Shown: positions 34,394 to 43,052 of the stretch, in pieces | How the letters are laid out: each line of letters begins with the position of its first letter | Numbering within the stretch: position 1 is the first letter of the stretch | From: Anaerobutyricum hallii | Lineage (GTDB): Bacteria > Bacillota > Clostridia > Lachnospirales > Lachnospiraceae | Length of the DNA stretch: 64,000 nucleotides | Reading direction: 5' to 3' | NCBI RefSeq assembly: GCF_900209925.1 | Contig: NZ_LT907978.1 | Span: 101,001 to 165,000, forward strand | Notes under the pieces: model-generated | The model's input: the letters and a program-made list of their open reading frames with translations, nothing else | What the model was told of the DNA's origin: nothing | Databases searched by the model: none | Program-made: the position numbers and the translations under genes

Positions 34394-35206
34394 ATGAAAG
34401 AGAAGAAAAGAAAGTTCAGGCATGAGCATGGAGGAAGCTTTTCAGTAGATTATTATGCATATGCTTCTCGAATGAGAAGTTGGAATGCAGGTTTTAAAGT
34501 ACTGTTTTCGATTATTAGTTTACTTTTATGTATTGCGTGTAATAATCTGTTTGTTTCATTGGCAGTTATTTTTTTTATGGGATTTTTGACAGTGGCTGTT
34601 GGCGGTTTGAAGCTGCATCATTATATTTCGATGCTCCTTGTTCCAATCGTATTTTTGATTTTTGGAACAATTGCCATAGCGATTGGGTTTTCAATGCATC
34701 CAGTAGGACAGTATCATGTTCATTTTTTGAATTTGTTTTACATTTATTGCTCAAAGGCAAGTTTGCTTAAAGCAGGGAATCTTGTGTTTAAGGCATTAGG
34801 CGCTGTCAGTGCACTTTATATGATGACATTGACGACACCGTTAAGCGAAATTATTGCTGTTTTGAGGAAGGCCCATGTTCCAAAGCTGATTATAGAGCTT
34901 ATGAATATGATTTACCGATATATTTTCATTATGATCGATACGCACAGCCGTATGAAGAATTCAGCGGAATCCCGACTTGGTTATTGTGATTTTAAAACGT
35001 CTTGTTATTCCTTTGGACAGGTTGCCAGCAACCTGCTGGTTGTTTCACTGAAAAGAGGAAATAATTATTACAATGCCTTGGAAGCACGTTGTTATAACGG
35101 GGATTTACAGTTCCTTGAAGAGGAAAAGCAGGTAAAAGCAGGCCAGGTTGTAATGGCAGTTATTTTTATCATTATTTTATTGCTTATATGGTTTTTTACA
35201 AAGTAA
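34394..35206 (+). CDS. cbiQ: ECF transporter T component, CbiQ-like
   Basis: 270 aa from the ATG at 34394 (GGAG 6 nt upstream). Five or six hydrophobic segments; the coupling helices with the EcfT signature appear as VLRKAHVPKLIIELMNMIYR and AEARxx-like ESRLGYCDFKTSC and ALEARCYNGD. This is the transmembrane coupling subunit that links the ATPase to the substrate-binding component. Together with cbiO, cbiM and cbiN it makes a group I ECF transporter for cobalt or nickel. Confidence 0.92.
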   Translation: MKEKKRKFRHEHGGSFSVDYYAYASRMRSWNAGFKVLFSIISLLLCIACNNLFVSLAVIFFMGFLTVAVGGLKLHHYISMLLVPIVFLIFGTIAIAIGFSMHPVGQYHVHFLNLFYIYCSKASLLKAGNLVFKALGAVSALYMMTLTTPLSEIIAVLRKAHVPKLIIELMNMIYRYIFIMIDTHSRMKNSAESRLGYCDFKTSCYSFGQVASNLLVVSLKRGNNYYNALEARCYNGDLQFLEEEKQVKAGQVVMAVIFIIILLLIWFFTK

Positions 35207-35302
35207 TTTAGAAGATAGTATACAGATATCCTGTATGTGTTATTTGTGATTTGAAAAATTTTAAATAGTTACAAGATAGATGTATGACCTGTGGAGGTAT
35301 TT

Positions 35303-36139
35303 ATGCAGGAAAAAGAACCAATATTAAAGGTAGAAGATTTACATTATGCATATAATGGCGAAAAAGCAGCGTTGAATGGAATTGACCTTAATATTTATGA
35401 AGGTGAAAAAATTGCGGTGCTTGGCTCTAACGGAGCCGGAAAGTCTACATTTTTTCTGAATATTAACGGAGTTTTGAAGTCTCATCATGGAGAAATATAT
35501 TATCGTGGGGAGAAAATTACGAAAAAGAATCTGAATAATCTTAGAAAGAATGTAGGAATTGTTTTTCAGGATGCAGATAATCAGATTATTGCATCCACAG
35601 TAATGGCAGAAGTTTCTTTTGGACCGATGAATTTAAAGCTGCCAAGAGAAGAAGTGATTTCCAGAGTGGATAAAGCTCTTGAATATATGAATATCTCAGG
35701 ATTTAAAGATCGTCCGCCACATTATTTAAGCGGTGGTGAGAAAAAGAGAGTCAGTATTGCAGATATTATTGCAATGGAGTCAGAAGTTATTATTTTTGAT
35801 GAGCCTACAGCAGCACTTGATCCGCTGAATGCAGCAATGCTTGAAGAGGTTCTTCAAAAAATGGGTGATGAGGGCCGGACAATGCTCATATCTACACATG
35901 ATGTAGATTTCGCTTATCGATGGGCAGAGAGAGTTATCGTATTCTGCCATGGAAAGATCATTGCGGATGATACACCACTTGCTGTATTTAAGCAGGAGGA
36001 TATCTTAAAGCAGGCGAACCTGAAGCATCCGATGATGTTTGATGTCTATGACATTTTAAAAGAGAAAGGTATCGTTCCAAAAGGGGACGTTTATCCTAAA
36101 AATATTGCCGAATTTCAGGCAATGGTAAAAGGTTTATAA
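35303..36139 (+). CDS. cbiO: ECF transporter ATPase, CbiO-like
   Basis: 278 aa from the ATG at 35303 (GGAGG 5 nt upstream). ABC ATPase with Walker A GSNGAGKST (about 42-50), Q loop VFQDADNQI, signature YLSGGEKKRVSIADI, Walker B VIIFDEPTAALDP and H switch ISTHDVDF. It powers the CbiMNQ complex. The C-terminal extension after 235 contacts the T component. 96 bases separate it from cbiQ, with no terminator visible. Confidence 0.95.
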   Translation: MQEKEPILKVEDLHYAYNGEKAALNGIDLNIYEGEKIAVLGSNGAGKSTFFLNINGVLKSHHGEIYYRGEKITKKNLNNLRKNVGIVFQDADNQIIASTVMAEVSFGPMNLKLPREEVISRVDKALEYMNISGFKDRPPHYLSGGEKKRVSIADIIAMESEVIIFDEPTAALDPLNAAMLEEVLQKMGDEGRTMLISTHDVDFAYRWAERVIVFCHGKIIADDTPLAVFKQEDILKQANLKHPMMFDVYDILKEKGIVPKGDVYPKNIAEFQAMVKGL

Positions 36140-36166
36140 ATGAAAAATTAAAAGGAGGAGAGACAA

Positions 36167-36901
36167 ATGTCTAAAAAACAAAAGAGTCTTGCAGTTCTTG
36201 CGAGCGTATTTTTAATGCTTTTTACAATCGCACCAGTTTCTAATGCGATGCACATCATGGAGGGATTCCTTCCAGTGAAATACTGTATCTTATGGGGAGT
36301 AATCTGTGTACCATTTTTAGTAATCGGTTTTATGAATATCAAAAAGGTACTTGGAAATGACAGAAGAACTCTTACAGTACTTGCTTTAACAGGTGCTTTC
36401 GTGTTCGTACTTTCATCTTTAAAGATTCCTTCAGTAACAGGAAGCTGTTCCCATATGACAGGTACAGGTCTTGGAGCAATCTTATTTGGACCATGTGTAA
36501 CAAGTATTTTAGGTATCATCGTATTAATCTTCCAGGCAATCTTACTTGCACATGGTGGATTAACAACATTAGGAGCTAACTGCTTCTCTATGGCAATTGC
36601 TGGACCAATCATTTCCTGGGTATTATATAAATTACTTCAGAAAGCAAATGTAAATAAGAGAGTAGCTATATTCGTTGCGGCATTCTTAGGTGATTTATTT
36701 ACATATTGTGTAACAAGCTTCCAGCTTGCACTTGCTTATCCTTCAGAAGTTGGTGGTGTAGGAGCATCCATCGTAAAATTCCTTGGAATCTTCGCTACAA
36801 CACAGCTTCCATTAGCAGTTATCGAAGGTATTCTTACTGTAGTTATCGTTATTGCACTTGAGACATATGCAAAAGACGAATTAAGCAGTCTGGAATTTTA
36901 A
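36167..36901 (+). CDS. cbiM: Cobalt/nickel-binding ECF component CbiM
   Basis: 244 aa. Residues 1-27 form a signal peptide ([20 protein letters not shown]); cleavage after SNA exposes MHIMEGFLP, the N-terminus whose amino group and His-2 bind Co2+ or Ni2+ in CbiM/NikM. About six further membrane helices; [20 protein letters not shown] and [19 protein letters not shown] are the family blocks. It determines the metal specificity with CbiN. Gap to cbiO is 27 bases with AGGAGG. Confidence 0.95.
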   Translation: MSKKQKSLAVLASVFLMLFTIAPVSNAMHIMEGFLPVKYCILWGVICVPFLVIGFMNIKKVLGNDRRTLTVLALTGAFVFVLSSLKIPSVTGSCSHMTGTGLGAILFGPCVTSILGIIVLIFQAILLAHGGLTTLGANCFSMAIAGPIISWVLYKLLQKANVNKRVAIFVAAFLGDLFTYCVTSFQLALAYPSEVGGVGASIVKFLGIFATTQLPLAVIEGILTVVIVIALETYAKDELSSLEF

Positions 36902-36915
36902 TAGGAGGAAAGAAA

Positions 36916-37248
36916 ATGACAAAAAATACAAAAACAGTAGTTATTTTATTAGTAATTGCAGCATTGATCGCAATTGTTCCACTGTTTGCGCTTAAAGGTG
37001 CAGAATTTGGTGGATCTGATGATGCCGGTAGCGAAATGATTTCTGAAATTCAGGGAAAAGAATATGAACCATGGTTCACACCAGTACTTGAAACAGCACT
37101 TGGTGGAGAACTTCCTGGAGAAATCGAAAGCTTAATCTTCTGTCTTCAGACAGGAATCGGAGTAGGAATCGTAGCATTCGTACTTGGACGATTTGTAGAA
37201 AGAAAGAAGTGGCAGGATAAAGATAACAATTCTACGTCTTCTAAATAA
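36916..37248 (+). CDS. cbiN: Cobalt transport accessory protein CbiN
   Basis: 110 aa. Two membrane helices (about 8-27 and 74-94) bound an extracellular loop with the family blocks GAEFGGSDDAGSEMI, YEPWFTPV and GEIESLIFCLQTGIGVGIVA. CbiN induces metal loading of CbiM and is diagnostic for cobalt (CbiMN) rather than nickel-only systems. Last gene of cbiQOMN; palindrome C1 begins 14 bases after its stop. Confidence 0.93.
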   Translation: MTKNTKTVVILLVIAALIAIVPLFALKGAEFGGSDDAGSEMISEIQGKEYEPWFTPVLETALGGELPGEIESLIFCLQTGIGVGIVAFVLGRFVERKKWQDKDNNSTSSK

Positions 37249-37261
37249 TCGATAGACAAAC

Positions 37262-37386
37262 GAAAACCAAAGAATCCTATCCTTATATTTGTGAAAGTAT
37301 CACTGCGGGTTGAATGTTCGCTTAACGGCTCACATTCAATCCTCGCTCTAATATCGCAAATATAAGGATAGGATTCTTTGGTTTTC
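37262..37386. repeat. Palindrome C1
   Basis: 125 bp with 30-base perfectly complementary arms (37262-37291, 37357-37386). The inner hairpin is GGTTGAATGT with ACATTCAATCC. It has the same two-storey layout as family A but another sequence. It lies 14 bases after cbiN. Confidence 0.85.
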
Positions 37387-37420
37387 TGTTACTTTTTTCT
37401 GTTACTTTTTTCTGTTACTT
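37382..37420. repeat. Three tandem 13-bp repeats
   Basis: The unit TTTTCTGTTACTT is repeated three times without change, directly at the right arm of palindrome C1. Confidence 0.85.
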
Positions 37421-37551
37421 TACAATGATCTATCAGAATGGGTCAGTCCTTCACAAATGCTATTCCACAGAAGTCCTGTATCTTCTGTCTTATTCCCCAT
37501 CCCACCCAACATAATTGCGGATTTGAAATAATTATAGCATTACAACAAACA

Positions 37552-37668
37552 GAACCCCGCCACCCTTTATTATGTAAAAATGCGCCTTAGAGCAAACTCT
37601 TAATGCGGGCGAGCATTAAGAGTGCAGTGATACGAAGCATTTTTACATAATAAGGGGTGGTGGGGTTC
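37552..37668. repeat. Palindrome D1
   Basis: 117 bp, 32-base arms with two mismatches, both of which are G-U pairs in a plus-strand RNA. The inner hairpin is ACTCTTAATGC/GCATTAAGAGT. It lies 28 bases beyond the 3' end of the minus-strand LOG gene, so it is again 3' of a gene. The rest of the gap 37421-37551 shows nothing I can name. Confidence 0.83.
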
Positions 37669-37695
37669 GTCTGTTTATTCGCACAATTTAAAAAA

Positions 37696-38250
37696 CTATT
37701 GACTTGTTAACCATTCAACTGCATTAAGTACCTCTTCCGGTGTTTCGCATACAGAGAAGAGCGACTTTACGGATTCGCGGATAAAGCCCATGCCGATAAG
37801 TTTATCAATATTTGCAATCGTGTCATCATAGAAACCGGCAACATTGTATATAATAATCGGCTTTGCGCTTCGACCAAGTTCGGTCAAAGTAAGTATCTGG
37901 AAGAATTCATCAAAAGTTCCGATTCCACCAGGGGCGATAACGAATGCATCTGCATTCTCTTCCATGACTTCTTTTCGAAGACTCATAGTTTCTGTGCGTA
38001 CAATTTCAGTGCATTCACTTTTAATCGGTTCAAACTTGTTCATGAAGGTCGGAACAACGCCTGTTACCTCTCCACCGTTTTCTAATACACCGCTTGCACA
38101 GGCTCCCATCAGTCCGCTGGCACCCCCGCCATAGATGAGTTTATGGTGTCGTTTTGCAATTTCCTTTCCCAATTCGTTCGCTGCATTTATATAGATGGAA
38201 TTGATGCGGTCGCTTGCTGCGCCATACATACATATTGTAAGTCTGGTCAT
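37696..38250 (-). CDS. LOG-family protein (TIGR00730)
   Basis: 184 aa from the ATG at 38250 (GGGGGTG upstream). Rossmann-like fold with LIYGGGASGLMGACASGVLE and the signature APGGIGTFDEFFQILTLTELG (P-G-G-x-G-T-x-x-E). LOG proteins hydrolyse nucleoside 5'-monophosphates to base and ribose 5-phosphate; several bacterial ones are cytokinin-activating-like or of unspecified housekeeping role. Single gene on the minus strand, transcribed away from the kinase-like gene. Confidence 0.92.
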   Translation of the reverse strand: MTRLTICMYGAASDRINSIYINAANELGKEIAKRHHKLIYGGGASGLMGACASGVLENGGEVTGVVPTFMNKFEPIKSECTEIVRTETMSLRKEVMEENADAFVIAPGGIGTFDEFFQILTLTELGRSAKPIIIYNVAGFYDDTIANIDKLIGMGFIRESVKSLFSVCETPEEVLNAVEWLTSQ

Positions 38251-38500
38251 AATAGCACCCCCTCGTTTTTTATTTGTAGAGTTTAATTTTAACATTTTAT
38301 TCGACGAAAAACAACAAAATATTAAGGGAAAATAGATAATAGATACGAATTGTCTATATATTTCGACAAAAAGAAAAAATTATCTAAAGATTATGTTATG
38401 AAAAAAGTATAAGCTGTGAATAAAGAAAAAGTACACTTTTTTTATTGTATGAATAAGGAAGACAGAAGGTGTATAAAGACAGAAAAATTGTGAAATATGC

Positions 38501-38529
38501 TTGTTTTTTTGCATAAATATTGCTACAAT
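38501..38529 (+). promoter_or_regulatory. Promoter of the cytidylate kinase-like gene
   Basis: TTGTTT (38501-38506), 17-base spacer, TACAAT (38524-38529). The leader of about 85 nt contains the family E half-palindrome at 38584-38599. The remaining part of the 371-base gap (38251-38500) is AT-rich without recognisable content. Confidence 0.6.
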
Positions 38530-38583
38530 ATAAACAAAGATATGCATAATTATCTATGTCGATAGTGTGTCTTGGTGGATAAA

Positions 38584-38599
38584 GACTCCGAGAGTACAT
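38584..38599. repeat. Family E half-palindrome (E3)
   Basis: GACTCCGAGAGTACAT, identical to the copy at 16565, 22 bases upstream of the kinase-like start codon. Confidence 0.65.
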
Positions 38600-38621
38600 A
38601 GTATTAAAAGGGGTGATTTTT

Positions 38622-39218
38622 ATGAAGAAGGTTATAACAATCAGCAGAGAATTTGGAAGTGGCGGTCATGATATAGGAATGGAAGTAGCAAAGCGTTTGA
38701 ATATTCCGTTTTATGATCAGGAAATCGTGGATAAAGCCGTTGCAGAGAGTGGCTTTACGAAAGAGTTTATAGAAGAACATGGCGAATACAGTACACTTTC
38801 TTCTGTATTACTTGGAACTTCCGCACCTTTTGACAGCTATTATTATGCAGAGGATCCTCAGGATAAGATTTTTAAGATTCAGCGCAGGATCATTAAGAAG
38901 TTTGCACAGGAAGGTCCATGTGTTATTGTAGGAAGATGTTCAAACTATATTTTAGAGCAGGCAGATATTGATAGTTTTGATATATTTATCAAGGCAGATA
39001 TTGAAAAGAGAGCGGAGAATGTAGCGGACAGAGTTGAACTGAAGGGAGACGAATTGATTAAGTTCCTTCAGAGAAGAGATCATAAGAGAAGGGTATATTA
39101 TCGTTTCTATACTAGGAGAAAATGGGGCGATTATCACGACTATAATATGATGCTGGATAGTGGAATGATTGGCAAGGATAAATGTGTTGACATGATTATT
39201 AGTGCGATTGGTGAATGA
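38622..39218 (+). CDS. Cytidylate kinase-like family protein
   Basis: 198 aa from the ATG at 38622 behind AAAAGGGG. The P-loop region reads ITISREFGSGGHDIGMEVAK, the form typical of the cytidylate kinase-like family (G-S-G-G instead of a full G-x-x-x-x-G-K-[ST]); then YDQEIVDKA, CVIVGRCSNYIL and IFIKADIEKRAENVADR. The exact phosphate acceptor is unknown. A terminator hairpin at 39265-39305 closes the unit. Confidence 0.85.
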   Translation: MKKVITISREFGSGGHDIGMEVAKRLNIPFYDQEIVDKAVAESGFTKEFIEEHGEYSTLSSVLLGTSAPFDSYYYAEDPQDKIFKIQRRIIKKFAQEGPCVIVGRCSNYILEQADIDSFDIFIKADIEKRAENVADRVELKGDELIKFLQRRDHKRRVYYRFYTRRKWGDYHDYNMMLDSGMIGKDKCVDMIISAIGE

Positions 39219-39264
39219 TAGCATATAATAATATGAAAGGAACTTGATAAAGTAAGATAAGTTT

Positions 39265-39305
39265 AAAAGCAGGACATTTCAGAAGAAGAGATGCCCTGCT
39301 TTTTC
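39265..39305 (+). terminator. Terminator after the kinase-like gene
   Basis: AAAAGCAGGACA pairs with TGCCCTGCTTTTT, with a 15-base loop and a T tail. Confidence 0.8.
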
Positions 39306-39343
39306 TAATATAGTTTTCGGAAGGATTGAAAGGAATAGGAAAA

Positions 39344-40057
39344 ATGAAGATTACACAATGTAAATATGGGCATTATTATGATAAAGCGTATTTTGCCAAA
39401 TGTCCACATTGTTACAGAAGAAATGGCGGCAGGGATGAGGACATCATAATCAAAGACGTAAAATTGACTGCAAATTTATCAGATACAAATCATGTAACGA
39501 AAACGCAGGATAAAAGAGCGAGTGACCGAAAGAATGTGAAACGTTGGATTGGAGAAGCATGGGATGAATTAGAGGAAATCTTAGCGGATGAAGAAAGTGA
39601 GCCTGAAGAAAAAGAAAGGCAGCAGCATAAAAAGAAAAATGAGTCATATAAAACAGGAGAATTATTAACAGGAAATGCAGAAAGCTATATGCTTTTTGCT
39701 GCGATGCCTCTTAAAGTAATCAAAAATCAGGAATTTTGTATGGATTTTTGTCTTTTTCCAGAAAAGGAATGGGAGACAGGTGCGAAGATGCTCACTTTTA
39801 AAAGCCAGGAAAGTATACGGGATTTAAAGCCGGTGCAGATGATATTACCGGCTGCTGCAATATTACATATTTTGTACAAAGAAGAAGAGATTTTCCGTAA
39901 AGAGATTGAAATCAGCACAGAAAAGAAAAATGAATTTTTTACATTTCCTGTTATGGTAACGGATACAAGAGACCGTCGTTTTCATATGGTGAAGGTCGTT
40001 TTTGAGGTAAAGGAACAAAATATTGAAATTCCACTGTATTTAATGCCTAATCCGTAG
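39344..40057 (+). CDS. Protein with N-terminal zinc ribbon, unknown function
   Basis: 237 aa from the ATG at 39344 (a TTG six codons earlier contains the RBS region). The first 30 residues make a zinc ribbon (CKYGHYYDKAYFAKCPHC: C-x2-G-H ... C-P-x-C). A Lys/Glu-rich, probably disordered or helical stretch covers about 60-115. The remainder is a beta-rich domain with MLTFKSQESIRDLKPVQMIL and a C-terminal KVVFEVKEQNIEIPLYL. I do not recognise the family; similar ribbons introduce FHA or signalling domains in Lachnospiraceae, but no FHA motif is visible. Confidence 0.65.
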   Translation: MKITQCKYGHYYDKAYFAKCPHCYRRNGGRDEDIIIKDVKLTANLSDTNHVTKTQDKRASDRKNVKRWIGEAWDELEEILADEESEPEEKERQQHKKKNESYKTGELLTGNAESYMLFAAMPLKVIKNQEFCMDFCLFPEKEWETGAKMLTFKSQESIRDLKPVQMILPAAAILHILYKEEEIFRKEIEISTEKKNEFFTFPVMVTDTRDRRFHMVKVVFEVKEQNIEIPLYLMPNP

Positions 40058-40100
40058 AAAAAACCGGGAAGTTATGGAAAACATTCGTGGAACTTTATTA

Positions 40101-40129
40101 TTGCGATTTTCGAGAAATACTTATATAAT
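40101..40129 (+). promoter_or_regulatory. cysD: Promoter of the sulfate activation operon
   Basis: TTGCGA (40101-40106), 17-base spacer, TATAAT (40124-40129). The leader is about 140 nt; I find no S-box or other named cis element in it. Confidence 0.75.
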
Positions 40130-40275
40130 AAGATATAATGTAACAGTTTTGTAATAAATTCAGTCTGCATAAGTTGCAAATGAACCAGATAAGAATAAAG
40201 TTCTGATGTAGATAAAGATTGAATTGTTTATAATATATCTGAAGAGATAAAATATAATTATAAAGGAGAAGTATA

Positions 40276-41178
40276 ATGAGTGATATGACCCATCTTGATG
40301 AGTTAGAAGCAGAAGCGATATACATTATGCGAGAAGTTGTAGCAGAATGTGAGAAGCCGGTAATGCTTTATTCTATTGGTAAAGATTCTTCTGTAATGCT
40401 TCATTTAGCATTGAAGGCTTTTTATCCAGAAAAGCCACCGTTTCCATTTTTACATGTAAACACTACATGGAAGTTTAAGGAAATGATTGAATTCAGGGAT
40501 AAAACGGCTGAGAAATATGGACTTGATATGATCGAGTATATTAATGAAGAAGGGGTTAAGAAGGGGATTAATCCATTTGACCATGGTTCTTCTTACACAG
40601 ATATCATGAAAACGCAGGCTTTGAAGCAGGCGCTTGATAAATATGGTTTTACAGCAGCTTTCGGTGGCGGAAGAAGAGACGAAGAGAAATCCAGAGCGAA
40701 GGAGAGGATTTTCTCCTTCCGTAATTCCAGTCATGCATGGGATCCGAAGAATCAGCGCCCGGAGATGTGGAAGCTGTATAATACAACAATCCATCAGGGC
40801 GAGGAGATGCGTGTATTCCCTATTTCTAACTGGACAGAAAAGGATATCTGGCAGTATATCAAGCGTGAGAAGATTGATATCGTGCCATTATATTTTGCAG
40901 CAGAAAGACCTTTTGTCAGAAGAAACGGCAATATTATCATGGTTGATGATGATCGTATGAGATTAGAACCGGGAGAAAAGATTGAGCATGGAAAGATTCG
41001 TTTCCGTACACTTGGATGTTATCCATTAACTGGTGGAATCGAAAGTGATGCAGATACTTTAGATGCTATTATCGATGAGACATTAAGCGCAGTATCTTCA
41101 GAGAGAACCAGTCGTGTTATTGACAGTGATGGTGGAGCAGCCAGTATGGAGAAGAGAAAAAGGGAGGGTTATTTCTAA
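40276..41178 (+). CDS. cysD: Sulfate adenylyltransferase subunit CysD
   Basis: 300 aa, the usual length. The PP-loop motif [20 protein letters not shown] (about 36-55) binds [23 protein letters not shown] is the family block that follows. With the GTPase CysN it makes adenosine 5'-phosphosulfate from ATP and sulfate. RBS AAAGGAG. The gene ends one base before cysNC, so both are co-translated. Confidence 0.96.
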   Translation: MSDMTHLDELEAEAIYIMREVVAECEKPVMLYSIGKDSSVMLHLALKAFYPEKPPFPFLHVNTTWKFKEMIEFRDKTAEKYGLDMIEYINEEGVKKGINPFDHGSSYTDIMKTQALKQALDKYGFTAAFGGGRRDEEKSRAKERIFSFRNSSHAWDPKNQRPEMWKLYNTTIHQGEEMRVFPISNWTEKDIWQYIKREKIDIVPLYFAAERPFVRRNGNIIMVDDDRMRLEPGEKIEHGKIRFRTLGCYPLTGGIESDADTLDAIIDETLSAVSSERTSRVIDSDGGAASMEKRKREGYF

Positions 41179-41179
41179 T

Positions 41180-43009
41180 ATGAACAGTCTTCTTAAGTTT
41201 ATTACGTGCGGTAGCGTAGATGATGGAAAGTCTACCTTGATTGGACATATGCTTTATGATGCAAAGTTACTTTTTGCAGATCAGAAAAGAGCATTAGAAC
41301 TTGATAGTAAAGTAGGTTCACGTGGCGGAGCAATTGATTATTCTCTTCTTCTTGACGGTTTAATGGCAGAAAGAGAACAGGGGATTACGATTGATGTCGC
41401 ATATCGTTATTTTACAACAGAACATCGTTCTTTTATTGTAGCGGATACACCGGGGCATGAAGAATATACAAGAAATATGGCAGTAGGAGCTTCTTTTGCA
41501 GAGCTTGCAGTTATTCTTGTAGATGCCACACAGGGTGTTCTTGTACAGACAAGACGTCATACAAGAATCTGTTCGTTAATGGGAATCGAGCATTTTGTCT
41601 TTGCGGTAAATAAGATGGATTTAATTAATTATGATGCAAATCGTTTTGAGAAGATTGAGCGCGAGATCAAGATGATGGCAGCAGAGTATGATTATAAATC
41701 TATTAAGATCCTTCCAGTTTCTGCAACAGAGGGAGATAATGTTACTGTGAAGTCAACAAAGATGCCATGGTACAAAGGAGAGTCTCTTCTCACATATCTT
41801 GAAAACATTCAGGTACATGATGATTCTCTTGAAAAAGGATTTACGATGCCGGTGCAGAGAGTGTGTCGTCCTGACCGAACTTTCCGCGGATTCCAGGGAC
41901 AGATTGAATCAGGCCAGATCAAGGTTGGAGACGAGATTATTGCTCTGCCATCTAATGAGAAGGCAGAAGTAAAGGGTATTCTTGATGCAGGTAAAGAAGT
42001 AACAGAAAGTAGTCGTGGACATGCAGTAACAATTTCTCTTGACAGAGAAGTTGATGTATCAAGAGGTTGTGTTCTTGTTCATAATGCGAAACCAAAGACG
42101 GGTAATCTGTTTACAGCAAAGATTTTATGGATGGATGATACACATCTTGTTGCTGGTAAGAACTATCTTTTAAAACTTGGAACAAAGATGATTCCGGCTG
42201 TTGTTATGAATATTAAGTATAAGATTGATGTTAATACCGGGAATGAAGTACATGCAGATGCTATTTATAAGAATGAAATCGCAGCCTGTGATATTGCAGT
42301 TTCTGATAAGATTGTTTTTGAGAAATTTAAAGATAATCATGCATTAGGTTCCATGATTCTTATCGACAGAATTACGAATATGACTTCTGCTTGTGGTGTT
42401 ATCATGCATGCTTTAAGACGTACAGATAATCTTACATGGCATGAGATGGATATTACAAGAGAATTCCGCGCACAGCAAAAAGGACAGACACCTAAGACCA
42501 TCTGGCTTACTGGTCTTTCCGGTTCCGGCAAGTCTACGCTTGCAAATGAGCTGGAGAAGCGTCTTGTGGCTCTTGGTAAGCATACAATGCTTTTAGATGG
42601 GGACAATGTACGTATGGGACTGAACAAGAACCTTGGCTTTAAAGAGGCAGATCGTATCGAGAATATTCGCCGTATTGCAGAAGTGGCTAAGTTAATGAAT
42701 GATGCCGGGCTTATTGTAATTACATCGTTTATTTCCCCATATGTACGTGACAGACGCAACGCAAGAGAGATTATTGGAGATGACAGCTTTATTGAAGTAT
42801 ACGTAAGTACACCGGTAGAAGAGTGCGAAAAGCGTGATGTTAAGGGCCTTTACAAGAAGGCAAGAACAGGAGAAATTCCGAACTTTACAGGCATATCCAG
42901 CCCATATGAAGCACCGGAACATCCTGAAGTTACGATTGATACGACAGGAAAGAGCCTTGAAGATAGTGTGGATTATGTTATGGCACAGTTGGAAGAAAAG
43001 TTAGGTTAA
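41180..43009 (+). CDS. cysNC: CysN-CysC fusion: sulfate adenylyltransferase GTPase plus APS kinase
   Basis: 609 aa from the ATG at 41180 (AGGGAGGG upstream). The N-terminal EF-Tu-like GTPase has G1 GSVDDGKST (about 13-21), G3 DTPGHEE and G4 NKMD, followed by two beta-barrels to about 430. The C-terminal part (about 440-609) is APS kinase with WLTGLSGSGKSTLANELEKR, DGDNVRMGLN and FISPYVRDRRNAREI. Thus one polypeptide both helps to make APS and converts it to PAPS (3'-phosphoadenosine 5'-phosphosulfate). The fusion commits the flow to PAPS, which the next gene product can use. Confidence 0.96.
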   Translation: MNSLLKFITCGSVDDGKSTLIGHMLYDAKLLFADQKRALELDSKVGSRGGAIDYSLLLDGLMAEREQGITIDVAYRYFTTEHRSFIVADTPGHEEYTRNMAVGASFAELAVILVDATQGVLVQTRRHTRICSLMGIEHFVFAVNKMDLINYDANRFEKIEREIKMMAAEYDYKSIKILPVSATEGDNVTVKSTKMPWYKGESLLTYLENIQVHDDSLEKGFTMPVQRVCRPDRTFRGFQGQIESGQIKVGDEIIALPSNEKAEVKGILDAGKEVTESSRGHAVTISLDREVDVSRGCVLVHNAKPKTGNLFTAKILWMDDTHLVAGKNYLLKLGTKMIPAVVMNIKYKIDVNTGNEVHADAIYKNEIAACDIAVSDKIVFEKFKDNHALGSMILIDRITNMTSACGVIMHALRRTDNLTWHEMDITREFRAQQKGQTPKTIWLTGLSGSGKSTLANELEKRLVALGKHTMLLDGDNVRMGLNKNLGFKEADRIENIRRIAEVAKLMNDAGLIVITSFISPYVRDRRNAREIIGDDSFIEVYVSTPVEECEKRDVKGLYKKARTGEIPNFTGISSPYEAPEHPEVTIDTTGKSLEDSVDYVMAQLEEKLG

Positions 43010-43052
43010 GTATCGGGTAACATTGGGATATAAATTATAAGAGGAAATAAAA

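Noticed and set aside
37249..37695. CRISPR-like repeats after cbiN
   Set aside because: The repeats are two single long palindromes and a short tandem run; there are no regularly spaced spacers and no cas genes.
42337..42759. Long minus-strand frame inside cysNC
   Set aside because: Shadow of a well-conserved GTPase/APS kinase gene on the other strand, with no RBS.
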